DNA of 64,000 nt from Xylogone sp. PMI_703 (taxonomy: Eukaryota; Ascomycota; Leotiomycetes), in contig JAJTUQ010000007.1 in assembly GCA_021399445.1 (NCBI GenBank), forward strand, positions 806,001 through 870,000, read 5' to 3'. This document shows positions 34,337 through 45,420 of the stretch, one piece after another. Each line of letters opens with the position of its first letter. Position 1 is the stretch's first letter. A program made the translations under genes and the position numbers. The notes under the pieces were generated by a model. That model was given only the letters and a program-made list of their open reading frames with translations, was not told the DNA's origin and searched no databases.

Positions 34337-37300
34337 ATGGCGGTAGCTATTCTTGATACCGACTATCTGTCGGCATATTTGAATCTACCACAACAAACAC
34401 TTACCACCATTCTTGACCAACCGACATCAGAGCTGGTTCGATCAGTTCTTGAAGCAATCACAGCAAAGGCGCGCGAGCACGACGAGATTGCCGCCGACAA
34501 ACTACGAATTGAAATTGAGCTTGAAAGTGCTGTCCGGTCATCTGAGTCACGTATTGAAGGATTGAGATCCAGCCTCGACAAAGCCCAAAAAGACCTTGAA
34601 GATGTTCGAAAACAGCTTACTCAAGAAGGTAATACTAACATCAACTGACGCTTTTTCGCGCTGAATTCTGGCTTACCTGCCCTTTAGAAAATTCGAGGGT
34701 TAATTTAGAAAACGAATTACAAAAGCTCAAATCATCATCTACAACATCGATTTCCGAGGTGGAAACTCTACGAGCTCGAATAGCTTCACTTGAATCAGCA
34801 AACCGCGACTCTCTTGCACTTTTAGAATCAAAAACAAGTGCCAATTCGAGTCTCCTTGAAGATATACAGAAACAACACCAAAAAATACTGGAGCTAAATC
34901 AACAAATAACTGCTCTACAACAAACAGTACAGACTACGAACTCGTCTCTCTCGAGTGCAAAATTCAGAGAGCAGTCCCTCAAACAGGAATTGGAACTGGC
35001 CAGGCGCAACAACGAATGGTTTGAAAATGAGTTGAAGACCAAGAATGCCGAATCTTTGAAGCTGCGAAAAGAAAAGGGTGCTAGAATTGCTGAACTGCAA
35101 CGCATGAATGAGGAGGCAACTTCTAACGTTGAGGCGCTTAAGAGAACTGAGGAGGCTCTTCGCACCCGTCTTGATGAGGTACAAAAGAAAGCCGAAGATT
35201 CCTTACTGAAGGTCCAACAATTGCAGGAGGCTTCTGCCAAGTCTGAAGAAGGTTTCCGGCAGGAATTGGAAAGTGCAAGGCGGCTAGCTGACCTTCAGAC
35301 GCAACAAGCAAAAGCTCACTGGGAGAGACTGAAGGAAGTCGATGGGTTGTTGAGGAAGACAAAAGATGAGGCAGATGAAAAGATCGGCAGGTGTCAACAA
35401 CAGGTGGAAGCAGAGAGAGAGCTACAGGAACAGGCTGAACGTCGGATCGCGGAGCTGGAAGCAGAGGTCGATCGCCTTGAAGCGTTAGTCCACACCCAAC
35501 CTCCTGGTGGATCTATTCCTGGAACCCCGCGTCAAGGATTGAATGGATCTGTGTTTGGAAGGGCTGGGTCTCCAGCTGGGCAGTTTTCTACTCCAGGTTC
35601 TATCCGAGGCAAGTCAGCCATCACAGCAACACAAGCTATCGAAGAACTCTACAAAGTGAAAGGACAGTTAGCCAATGAGAAAAGAAGAAGCGAGCGTCTT
35701 TCTGCTGATATGGAAGAGATGTTACAGGCTCTAGAGGCTAAACAACCAGAAATAGAGGAGTTGCAAGCTGAGCATGAAAGACTACAACAAGAAGTAGTAC
35801 AGATGTCAAGCTTTGTGGACCAGGCCGGTATTGAGAGAGATCGTGCTAAGAAGGAGGCTAGAAAAGCAGAGAGTGAGGCTTCAACTTCCCAAGCGGAGGC
35901 TAACATCCTTCGCCAACAGTTACGTGACCTGAGCGCGCAAGTCAAGATGCTCCTGTGTGATATGGAAGCTCGAGAGCGTGGTTATGATGCATTAAATGCT
36001 AATGAACGATTGCAACTTGAGCGTCTTGCTAGGGGTGAGATCAGTGAAGATGCCTTAGAAGGATTAACTGATACTGATCGGTTCATTACGGAACGCCTTG
36101 TTGTGTTCCGGAGTATCAGTGAGCTCCAAGAAAAGAACCAAGAACTTCTAAGGATTACCAGAGAGTTGGGTGCTCAAATGGAGAGTGAAGAAGCGTTGGC
36201 AGCCAAACACCAGGCAGCCAAAGACCATGAAGAAGTACAGGCTCTTCAAGCCAAGATCGAGAACTATAAAGATGAGCTGCGCTCAATGGTCACTCGCTCG
36301 GAAAGCTACATTAAGGAAAGAGATATGTTCCGCCGAATGCTTCAGTATCGTGGACAAATCCCTCCCGCTTCAGAAATCGGTTCTATGTTTGACCAGTCTA
36401 TCAATGGAGAGAACGATATTATGGCAACCACCGAGGCCAACCATCAGAATCCGGATACCGCAAACTACGCGACACTCCTACGCGAACTGCAAGCCCAATT
36501 TGATCATTACCGAGAGGAACAAACCGTTGACCGACGTACTTTGAAAGAGCAAGTAGAAAAACTCTCATCTGAGAAGGCTGCGCTCCAGGCGGAGATTGCC
36601 AAAGTCAGCAGCCAACTCACACTTGCTAGTGAAAGGTATGAGATGTTACATTCAAACTACTTGATGTTACAGAAAGAGAACAGCGAGATACAGAAACGCT
36701 CTCAAACTCTATCGGAAACAGCAGCCAAGCAAGATTTAAGAACCCAACAAGTTGCAGAAGATTTGATTGAGGCTAAGTCTTTAGTTGAGAGCATGAGGAA
36801 CGAGAATGCCAACCTAAAGGCGGAGAAAGCACTGTGGAAAGATATCCAAGATCGTTTGACCCAAGATAATGAGAATTTGATGAATGAACGAAGTCGACTT
36901 AATGGATTGATTGCTAGCCAACAGACAGTACAAAATGAACGCGAATTAGCTGAGTCCGAGAACAAGAGGCGGGTCCGGAGTCAGCTAGAGTCCTTGGAAA
37001 CAGAGCTCAACACAACAAAACGTAAGCTTGCGGACGAAGTCGAAGACCACAAGAAGACGCAATTGCGAAAAGAGTATGATAACCAACAAAGCCAGAAGCG
37101 GATTGAGGATCTGGTCACAAGTCTCGGACAAGTTAGAGAGGAGTTGGTGGCAGCAAAGACTAATAGAGATAACCTCCAAGCTAGGGTCGACGAACTTACT
37201 ATTGAACTGAAGAGCGCTGAGGAGCGTGTTCAAGTTCTTCGGCCACAACCAACCCCACGACTAGCCGCACATGCGGAGTCCAATGGTGATACCAGTCAAG

Positions 37301-40199
37301 ATGATGCTCTTAGCAGAGAACAGACCCTTGCTATTGAAGTCTCCGAACTGAAGCGAGACCTTGATCTCACTAAAGCTGAATTAGAGAATACCAAGAGTCA
37401 GATGGAGCAGTATAAAGCTATAAGTCAATCCTCGGAGGAAGAGCTCCAGAGCTTAAATGCTACCCAGGATCAATACAGAGAAGAGATGGATCGAATTCTC
37501 GAAGAGAAAGATGCCAAGATCCGGGACCTTCAGCAACGGATTGAAGATTTATCGGCTGAGCTGACCAATACAAACAATGAGATGACAGCTTTGAGAAATC
37601 AACAGTCGGAAGTGGCTAGGCAAGCCGAGGAACAGAAAGTGTCTTTAGAAGCGGAGATCACAAGATTGAAGGACGAGGCTGAGAGACATGCTACTGCAGC
37701 GCAATTTCACCAACAAGACCTGCGTGCGCAAGCTGCTATAGCAACCAAAGCCCAGCAGGATTACGAAAATGAGCTAGTTAAACATGCGGAAGCTGCGAAA
37801 TTGCTTCATAACCTTCGATCAGACTACAATCAACTGAAGTCAGAGGCTGCTTCTCTCAGAGCGGAAGCGGAATCTGCTAAGGTAACTCTGAGCCAAAGCG
37901 AAGCTTCGTGGGAGGAGCGAAAAGTGCGATTTGAGCAGGAGGTCAAGGAGCTGAAGGCAAGGCGGGACGATGCTAATACCCAAAATAGACTTCTTCAGCA
38001 GCAGCTAGAGAGCCTCGGCGCTCAAATTTCGGCTCTACAGCAAAGCAGGGAGTCTAGGTCAGATGATACTGAAGTTGAGACGACCCCCGCAACTCCTGAT
38101 CGAACGGTCGATGGGCTACGCGAGTTGAACAGTTTCCTCAGGCGTGAGAAGGAAATCGTCGAAGTTCAGTACGATCTTCAGGTACAGGAGTCAAAACGGT
38201 TACAACAGCAGTTAAATTATATCCAGGCACAGTTGGACGAGGCTAGGCTCAAGCTCGAACAAGAACGACAGAGCCATGATGACAGTGGTCGAAGTTCGAT
38301 CGCTCATAAGGATCTGATGGAGAAGCTGAATGAGTTGAACTTATTCCGTGAAAGCAGTATCACATTGCGGAATGAAGCTCGGCAAGCCCAAGCCCAAGTT
38401 GCTGAGAAGACCAAGCAAATCGAAGAGCTCATAAGTCAGATCCAGCCACTAGAAGCTAAAGTGCATGAGCTGGAACTGGGCAAGGAAACGATGGAAGGGG
38501 AGATGAATCTTCTCAAGGAAGATCGCGACCGTTGGCAGAAGAGAACCCAGGACATTATGTCTAAGTATGATCGCGTAGACCCCGCAGAGCTGGAGCAGCT
38601 CAAACAGACTATAGAAGCATTGAAGGCCGAGAGGGATTCTTTGCTTGAAGAGAAACAACCACTACAGAAAAAGATCGAGGCGCTAGAAGGAGAGAAAGCT
38701 GGGTGGCAGCAGACGAGACAAAAACTAACAGACCAATTCAGGGAGAAAGTGAGGAAGGATAAAGCAGATAGAGCTGCTGAAAGAGAAGTTGCTGCAGCAG
38801 AGAAAGCTGCTCTCCAAGAACAACTCACATCCCTGAAGGCACAGCTTGAAGCAACAATACAAGAGAGAGATTCATTGCAACAACGTCTCGTAACTATCCA
38901 GCAGGAACTGGACTCCGCCAGATCACAAAGAGATGAAGCCTTAGCCTCTCATCCTGTAGGTACAAGCAATTCAGGAGCAGCTCCAACAGAAGTTTCCCAA
39001 CCTCAGGGTGAAGATGTACTCAATTCACAACTTGCGGAGCTACGTAAAGAGCTAGATGTCGTCCGACAGACAAAGCAAAACCTCGAAGAAGAGCTCTCCA
39101 AGTTGCGTCAGGAGCTGGAGAGAGTTACATCTGAAAGGGATAGTGCGCTATCCACTATTTCAGAGCTTAGGGCTAAACAGTCCACAATTTCTAACGATAC
39201 TGCGATGCAGAATGGTGAAGCAGATAACCATACCGAACAAGTTACTAATGTCGCTTTGTCTGATGAAGAGAGGAAATTGCTTGAAGGTCGCATTGCTGAA
39301 GCAGAAGCGAAGGCGAAGGAGCAAGAGGAAAGGGCAGCTAAGGTAGAAGAACAGATGGAAGCTACGCTTAAAGCTCGGTCAGACAAGATGAAAACCGCCT
39401 TGAACAAGAAACTTGCAGAATCCCGGGAAAGTGCAAAGGCTCAACTTGAGGCTGAATACAATTTGAGGTTGGAGCAAGAGAAACAGATTTGGTTGGCAGA
39501 GAACAGAGCTGTAAATCCTCCGGAGACTCCTAAGGCCCAGTCCAAGGAGACTGAAACAACAGCACCGGGAGCACCCTCAACACCAGCTCAGCAGACACCG
39601 GGAGGAACAGCTTTTGACTTCAACAGTTTGTCAGATGCGGATGTCCGTACACTACTATCGACGAATCCAACGATCAAATCAATACTTGCGACCAATCTGA
39701 AAAAGAAGCTTGAGGCTGAAACCCAAAAGATCAAGGATGAGCAAGAGAAACGTACTGCTGAGAAACTAGCTGAGGCCCAAAAGAAGGCAGAGAATGCAAA
39801 AGCACAAGCAGTTCTAATGGAAGGGAAAAAGTCAGCGTTAAAGCTTAATTTGATGGATAATAAGAACAAAATGGCCATGGCAAAACTGCAAGTTGTGGAG
39901 ACTGCAGCAGCTGAGACTCCAGAGAAACCAGTCGGCGAGGTCTGGGAAGTTGCTAAGGCGGCAAAGCCTCCGCCTCCACCTGCTCCTGGTAAGTATAATA
40001 AACCCTCTGCTTTTAACCCACATGCTAAACGATATCTAGCTCCGGCAGTTGAGAATCAGCCAGAAGGCACAACAACTGCGTCACCGAAACCTGAAGTGAA
40101 GCCTGAAGAAACTGCTACTGCAATCCCTAGACCTCCATCCCAGCAGCAGCAGCACCCATCATCTCGGCAGCCCCAGCCTCAATCACCACAACCGCAGCC

Positions 40200-40230
<31 letters not shown>

Positions 40231-40617
40231 CCACAGCCGACTGCTCCCCCTACCACAAATGGGATATCCAATGCACCCGCTAGTAATATTCCTACAGTAG
40301 GTACCCCTTCCATATATCCATTCCTTGTTCTAATACATTTATTCTAGCCATCTGCACTGCCTGTCCCTGCGAACGCACCTCGTCCATCAGGAATCCCGCA
40401 AGTTGGCCGTGGTGGTGGCCAAAATCGTGGTCGCGGCAACCTATACCAAGCAGGCCGTGGAAGAGGTGGAGGCCAGCAAAGAGGAGGGCTCAGTGCTCAA
40501 GCACCCAGCTTTACTCCGCAACTTCCTACGGGAATGAAACGACCTCGCGAAGATGGTACCGGTGGAGCGCCTACTAACATTGGAAAAAGGGCACGGGGCG
40601 GCGGGCAAAATAGTTAA
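34337..40617 (+). CDS. MLP1: Nuclear-pore basket filament protein, TPR/MLP1 family
   Basis: Forms the filaments of the nuclear basket and acts in mRNA export quality control, spindle checkpoint anchoring and chromatin organisation in known relatives. Three exons, 34337-34628, 34688-40296 and 40348-40617, give about 2,056 aa, the size of fungal MLP/TPR proteins. The start is the ATG giving MAVAILDTDYLSAYL. Residues about 50-1,500 are almost continuous coiled coil rich in Glu, Gln, Lys and Leu. The region around 1,000-1,100 carries the LNSFLRREKEIVEVQYDLQ segment of the TPR/MLP family. The C-terminal 400 residues are low in structure: a Gln/Pro tract from a CAG run, then glycine/arginine repeats (GRGGGQNRGRG) and a basic KRPRED motif. 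The last intron is 51 nt and phase 0. Shares a promoter with TFIIE-beta. Confidence 0.95.
40201..40230 (+). repeat. CAG trinucleotide run coding glutamine in MLP1
   Basis: Eight CAG units followed by CAACAG, in frame inside the glutamine/proline tract of the nucleoporin. Such a run is a likely site of length variation between strains. Confidence 0.8.
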
Positions 40618-40829
40618 GGGATAATTGGGTTCATTTTGTTGATGTAATATACTAAATTATGGGTTGGGAAGATGTATGACATACAATAAGTTTCTTTTGT
40701 CCAATACAGTGGCGCATTTGGGTGGTATACTTTTGACTTAACTAGCAGTTACGGAGAAAACGTGCACATATCAATGCAATGGATGTCCTCAGGAAGAATA
40801 TTTTGCAATGCTGGCGTGCTTTAAAGAAA

Positions 40830-41445
40830 TCATTGAAATTTTCCCGGGTTAGTTGGTATCAGCTTCTTCATGACTGCCGTATGTTGTGATATCATCTTAA
40901 GCTTCAACTCCTCGATACCGCTATTATCTATCCTCCGTAGTCCATTTCCATAGACCACAGTATAATCAGGCAGAACCTCCCCTTCTGCTATCTCGCACAA
41001 AGGCCCAATCTTGCAGTGCTGGGAAAGAGTTAGCCCCTGGTTCAAAAGTGTGACAGCTCCATCATACCTTGCCTAGGACAGCTCCTTTTCCAACTTTCGC
41101 ATTGATCTCAATCAGACTGCCGTCACCAATCTTTTTAGCTTCGACTGTAGCTCCGAACTCCACTATTACATAGTCCCCGATGACCACTCCTTGTTCTTGA
41201 TCTGGGCTGGGGGCACTTTGGAGTCCAATCAAGCTCTTCTCACTTAATATACAGTTGCTTCCAACAGTGATTGGTCCATGGGTCGAGTTTAGACGCGTAC
41301 GAGGGTTAACTACACTCTTTGCACCCAGAGTTATCAGATGTGTGCCAGTTAATGAGGCAAGGTCGGCAATGACTAGGGAAGGTGCAAAGGAGGTGGGAGC
41401 TTTTGGCCCTGGTGGTAGAATCGACGAGCGCTTGGAGGAAGACAT
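40830..41445 (-). CDS. Dynactin subunit 6 (p27)
   Basis: Subunit of the pointed-end complex of dynactin, which links dynein to cargo such as early endosomes. Two exons, 41445-41068 and 41018-40830, join in phase 0 and give 188 aa, against 190 in the human protein. The body follows the hexapeptide rhythm of a left-handed beta-helix (HGPITVGSNCILSEKSLIG, GDYVIVEFGATV, IGDGSLIEINAKVGKG). Across the intron the frame continues HCKIGPLCEIAEGEVLPDYT and VVYGNGLRR, which is the p27 signature, followed by the C-terminal helix. The start is the only upstream ATG in frame. It is convergent with MLP1 (212 bp between stops) and divergent from NUO51. Confidence 0.92.
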
Positions 41446-41902
41446 TATATTTCTAACTTTAGGATGAGAGTGCTTGCAAGCTCAAGCTTCTGAGAAGTTT
41501 AGGATGGGTTGCCTTAGAATGCTGTGAGATTTACAGCAATTGCGGTTTCTCAACCTAGGGTTAAAATAGGGATGGTCAGAGCTCCAAGCAGACGTCTAAA
41601 TACTTCTGTAACCCTATTCACATTTTGGAAGATTCTAGAGGCCTTTTACCAACAGATGGAGTAGGATTGGCCGAGTTGACCGCCGTGACTGTGTGCAATT
41701 GACGTTCTAAAATGATAAGGATGTGAATAGAAATAAACTTTGGATATCTCCAAGTTGCGTGAATGGTGTAAATTGGTTCCGTAGTAGAGCTTCCCGGATT
41801 AACCAATCACCAGTCGAACAAATCGAATATCCGCCTCAATATTCGCATCACCAACGTCAACTCCTTCCCAATCCACCTAATTGAGGACCACAATCTCTCA
41901 CA
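41446..41902. promoter_or_regulatory. Bidirectional promoter region of dynactin p27 and NUO51
   Basis: Divergent starts lie 457 bp apart, so this segment should contain both promoters and leaders. No individual binding site is assigned. Confidence 0.45.
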
Positions 41903-43587
41903 ATGCTCTGCCGACACGCGCCTTCGGCGAAGGGCATCTCGTCAATTTCAACTCGTGTCCTTCCTTCGACTACAGCCGTAGCGTCCCGAGTTCCGAGCAC
42001 CTCATCGGTCCAGCAGAGCCGGGGACTTGCAACTGTCCAGGATACTCCACCACCAAAGAAAACACATTTCGGCGGTCTAAGAGATCAAGATCGAATCTTT
42101 CAAAATCTCTATGGGCGCACTCCAGCTGACCTTAAGAGTGCCAAGAAGTATGGTGATTGGCATAAGACAAAGGAAATTATCTTAAAAGGTGATGATTGGG
42201 TATGTTAACTGTGACACCAGAAGACCTGAATATCAACTGATAGTCTACATAGATCATTTCTGAAATCAAGGCTTCCGGCCTTCGAGGACGTGGTGGCGCT
42301 GGATTCCCTTCGGGAATGAAATGGGTACGTCCAGATGGTCTTTGGCGAAGCTCTTCACAAATGCTGACTGAAAAAAGTCATTTATGAATTTTAAGGGCTG
42401 GGAGAAGGATAACAAGCCTAGATACCTTGTTGTCAATGCTGATGAGGGCGAACCTGGAACCTGCAAGGACCGTGAAATCATGCGAAAGGACCCACACAAG
42501 CTTATTGAAGGATGTTTGGTCGCTGGACGAGCAATGAACTGTACCGCGGCATATATCTACATCCGTGGTGAATTCTATCATGAAGCAGCTGTCGTTCAAC
42601 AGGCAATCCAAGAAGCTTACAAGGACGGTTTAATCGGAAAGAATGCATGCGGAAGTGGGTATGACTTTGACGTATTTATCCACCGTGGAATGGGAGCCTA
42701 CGTCTGTGGTGAAGAGACATCGCTCATTGAGTCCCTAGAGGGAAAGCCTGGCAAGCCTCGTCTTAAGCCACCGTTCCCAGCTGCTGTTGGTCTTTTTGGA
42801 TGCCCATCTACAGTTGCAAATGTTGAGACAGTCGCAGTGGCACCAACCATCTGCCGAAGAGGAGCAGGCTGGTTCTCCTCATTTGGTCGTGAGCGAAATT
42901 CAGGAACAAAACTCTTCTGTATCTCAGGCCATGTCAATAATCCATGCACTGTTGAAGAGGAAATGAGTATTCCTCTACGGGAGCTTATTGACAAGCACTG
43001 TGGTGGTGTCCGTGGAGGATGGGACAACCTCAAGGCAGTTATTCCAGGTGGCTCCTCAACCCCAATTTTACCAAAGAGCGTGTGTGATGACCAGCTCATG
43101 GATTTCGATGCACTAAAGGATAGCCAATCTGGTCTTGGAACTGCAGCCGTTATTGTAATGGATAAGAGCACGGATGTCGTTCGTGCGATCTCCAGATTAA
43201 GTCACTTCTACAGGCATGAATCCTGTGGCCAGTGCACACCATGCAGAGAAGGAAGCAAGTGGACAGAGCAGATGATGAAGAGATTCGAGAAGGGTCAAGG
43301 ACGACCTCGGGAGATCGATATGTTACAAGAGCTTACGAAGCAAGTAGAGGGACATACCATTTGCGGTGAGTATTCCTAAAGAATTATATGGTGGGACTGC
43401 TAGCTAATAAAATCCAGCGCTTGGTGAGGCTTTCGCTTGGCCTATCCAGGGTCTCATTAGACATTTCCGACCAGAATTAGAGGCTCGTATGCAAGCATAT
43501 GCAGAACAGAATGGCGGTTCAGCGTTGGCCGGTGGTTGGGACCATGATGCCTTAAGACAAGGCAAGCTTATCGCTCCTGGGCAATAA
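41903..43587 (+). CDS. NUO51: NADH:ubiquinone oxidoreductase 51-kDa subunit (complex I, NDUFV1)
   Basis: Carries the FMN, the NADH site and one 4Fe-4S cluster of complex I in the mitochondrial matrix arm. Four exons, 41903-42199, 42253-42324, 42378-43365 and 43418-43587, join in phase and give about 508 aa. The N-terminus is an arginine- and serine-rich presequence starting [11 protein letters not shown]. The FMN/NADH motif [13 protein letters not shown] is completed across intron 2. [17 protein letters not shown] is the nucleotide-binding signature, and [11 protein letters not shown] supplies the cluster cysteines with the fourth in HTIC at the end of exon 3. An AATAAA overlaps the stop codon. 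Intact and typical of the family. Confidence 0.97.
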
Positions 43588-44072
43588 ACATTTGGATATT
43601 ATTTCCATAGAGTCTTATTACTGTATTTATTGCTACTTCGTCAGTAGAGGGTCCTTTGCTGGACTGCCTATACTTAAAGGAGTTCAACTTGAAAATCCTA
43701 TTACGTTTATTGCAAATCATGAAAAGTTTACTGTTACAAATTATCACCTTGCCTTGTCCCATAATTATGTCAACGGGTTATATACTCTCACTCTTGCTCG
43801 TGTCATCCCATTCTCGGTTAACATATCTCCGTATTTATCATCCCTCAATCAAAGACGGTGAAAACCGGCAGTGATTGAACCCCTGGTTTCACAGCCACAG
43901 TCTCCTTTTATTTTCAAGATAAAATATATGAGATCCCTTTTTCCAATAATAACATTTACAAAAGAAGGCTTCTCATATAGGCAAAATTAATAGTGCGTTG
44001 AAAACACTCATGCAAAAGTTAGCTCCCTAACAAATATAAAGACCAACGAGCTCAATAAAACTCATATTCAAC
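43588..44072. other. Spacer between NUO51 and the PEX11-like gene
   Basis: AT-rich 485-bp segment between two rightward genes. It should contain the NUO51 3' end and the PEX11-like promoter. Nothing else is evident. Confidence 0.45.
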
Positions 44073-45075
44073 ATGACATTCAATCATGCGGTCCGGTTTC
44101 TCACAGATGCAGGTATGGATTTTTGATTTTTCATGTAGTATCTCTGTTTCCTTCTTTCTAAGGTCTATCTGTACATCCGTTCTCCACCTCCTTACTTCGG
44201 ATATTTCTCATCGTTATACGCAGGTGGTCTAGAACGACTTCTCCGAATGCTACAAGCCATCTCCCAAATAATAGCAGCAACCACCATGGTCAAGGCAGAA
44301 ATCCTGTTCTGGGGAGGTCTTCGGTTGCAATTCGCTCTAGGTTAGTAATTAATTTACCCACAAGCTCTTCCACTTTTTCGTTTGCTTTCCACCCTTGGCC
44401 CCTTTTCTAGCGAACATTTGTATTTGCCCACATACAGAAGATGTTAAAAGAAATTAAAATATAGCACGTCGTTATTTCAGATTCTTCAAGTTCCTCTCCT
44501 TATTTTCGTTGGCGTTCCAGGCATTCAATAGCAAAACCGGCCTTGATGCACTACTGGATGTAGGGAAGACGTCTTGTATGGGGATGTATCTCCTCATGGA
44601 ATCTTCGACTATGGTGAGTTAAAATTGCGTAATCTTTATTCCTATACAATAGCTCTTTTTTAATCCGTGAATTTTACTTGTTTCTGACCCGAGACCACCA
44701 TAGCTGGATGCCATGGGCGCCTGGAAGACTACGTGGGCAGCTCGGTGCATGATCGAGGCAAATAAGTTTTGGTTTTACTCTTTGGTGTTTTCAATAATCA
44801 GGAATGTTCTTGAATTACTGAAGAGTGAACGACCAAAAACCAAATCCACGAGTACGGCTGTTAAAGAGAAGAAAGGGAAGGTTTCTCCTCCGGTGGTAGT
44901 AGCAAACAAGACGAAGCAAAGAATATTACTGAGAAGAATAATTGCTGACGCATGCGATCTATTAATCCCTGGTTCTGTGACGGGATGGATACCTGTATCG
45001 ATGGTTATATCGGGTTATGCAACTGTTGTGAGCACCTTCCTCACTTCTATTGATATCTGGGAGGGTCTGAGATGA
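44073..45075 (+). CDS. PEX11-family peroxisomal membrane protein
   Basis: Probable peroxisomal membrane protein acting in peroxisome elongation and division. Four exons, 44073-44112, 44224-44340, 44465-44613 and 44704-45075, join in phase and give about 225 aa. The joined N-terminus reads MTFNHAVRFLTDAGGLERLL, followed by an amphipathic helix and FALARRYFRFFKFLSLFSLA, which fits the lipid-binding helices of PEX11. KTSCMGMYLLMESSTMLDAMG and the central EANKFWFYSLVFSIIRNVLE segment also match the family layout. A lysine-rich loop follows, then a C-terminal hydrophobic segment GWIPVSMVISGYATVVSTFL as membrane anchor. The match is to the PEX11C/PEX11B-like branch by pattern; the exact paralogue is uncertain. 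The intron before exon 3 is 124 nt. Confidence 0.8.
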
Positions 45076-45420
45076 TCTCTTCCGTTATCTGAATTCATAG
45101 ATGTTAAAAGTGGCGCCGATTTGGTCATATCCTCATGGGTTCATGAAAACTTATGTTCCTCGGCATTTGTATTACTTTCAAGGTTTCAGCAACGTTGGAT
45201 AAGCTGAGAGATGATTTATTTTGCAGCAGATTCAGCTAGATACAGGTCTAGAAGCTTCTCTTCTCCAGCGATGTATTATACGCAAAATTTGTGATAGACT
45301 GATAAAGGAGAAGTGAAAATTGACATATAGAGGATGATAGAAAGGTATGCATTTATCAGCATATAAACACATACCAGATGGAAAAGAAAGAAAATTTTGA
45401 ACCGCTCCTTACACAATACG
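45076..45420. other. Convergent spacer between the PEX11-like gene and HFM1
   Basis: A 345-bp AT-rich segment receiving two 3' ends. No other feature is seen. Confidence 0.45.
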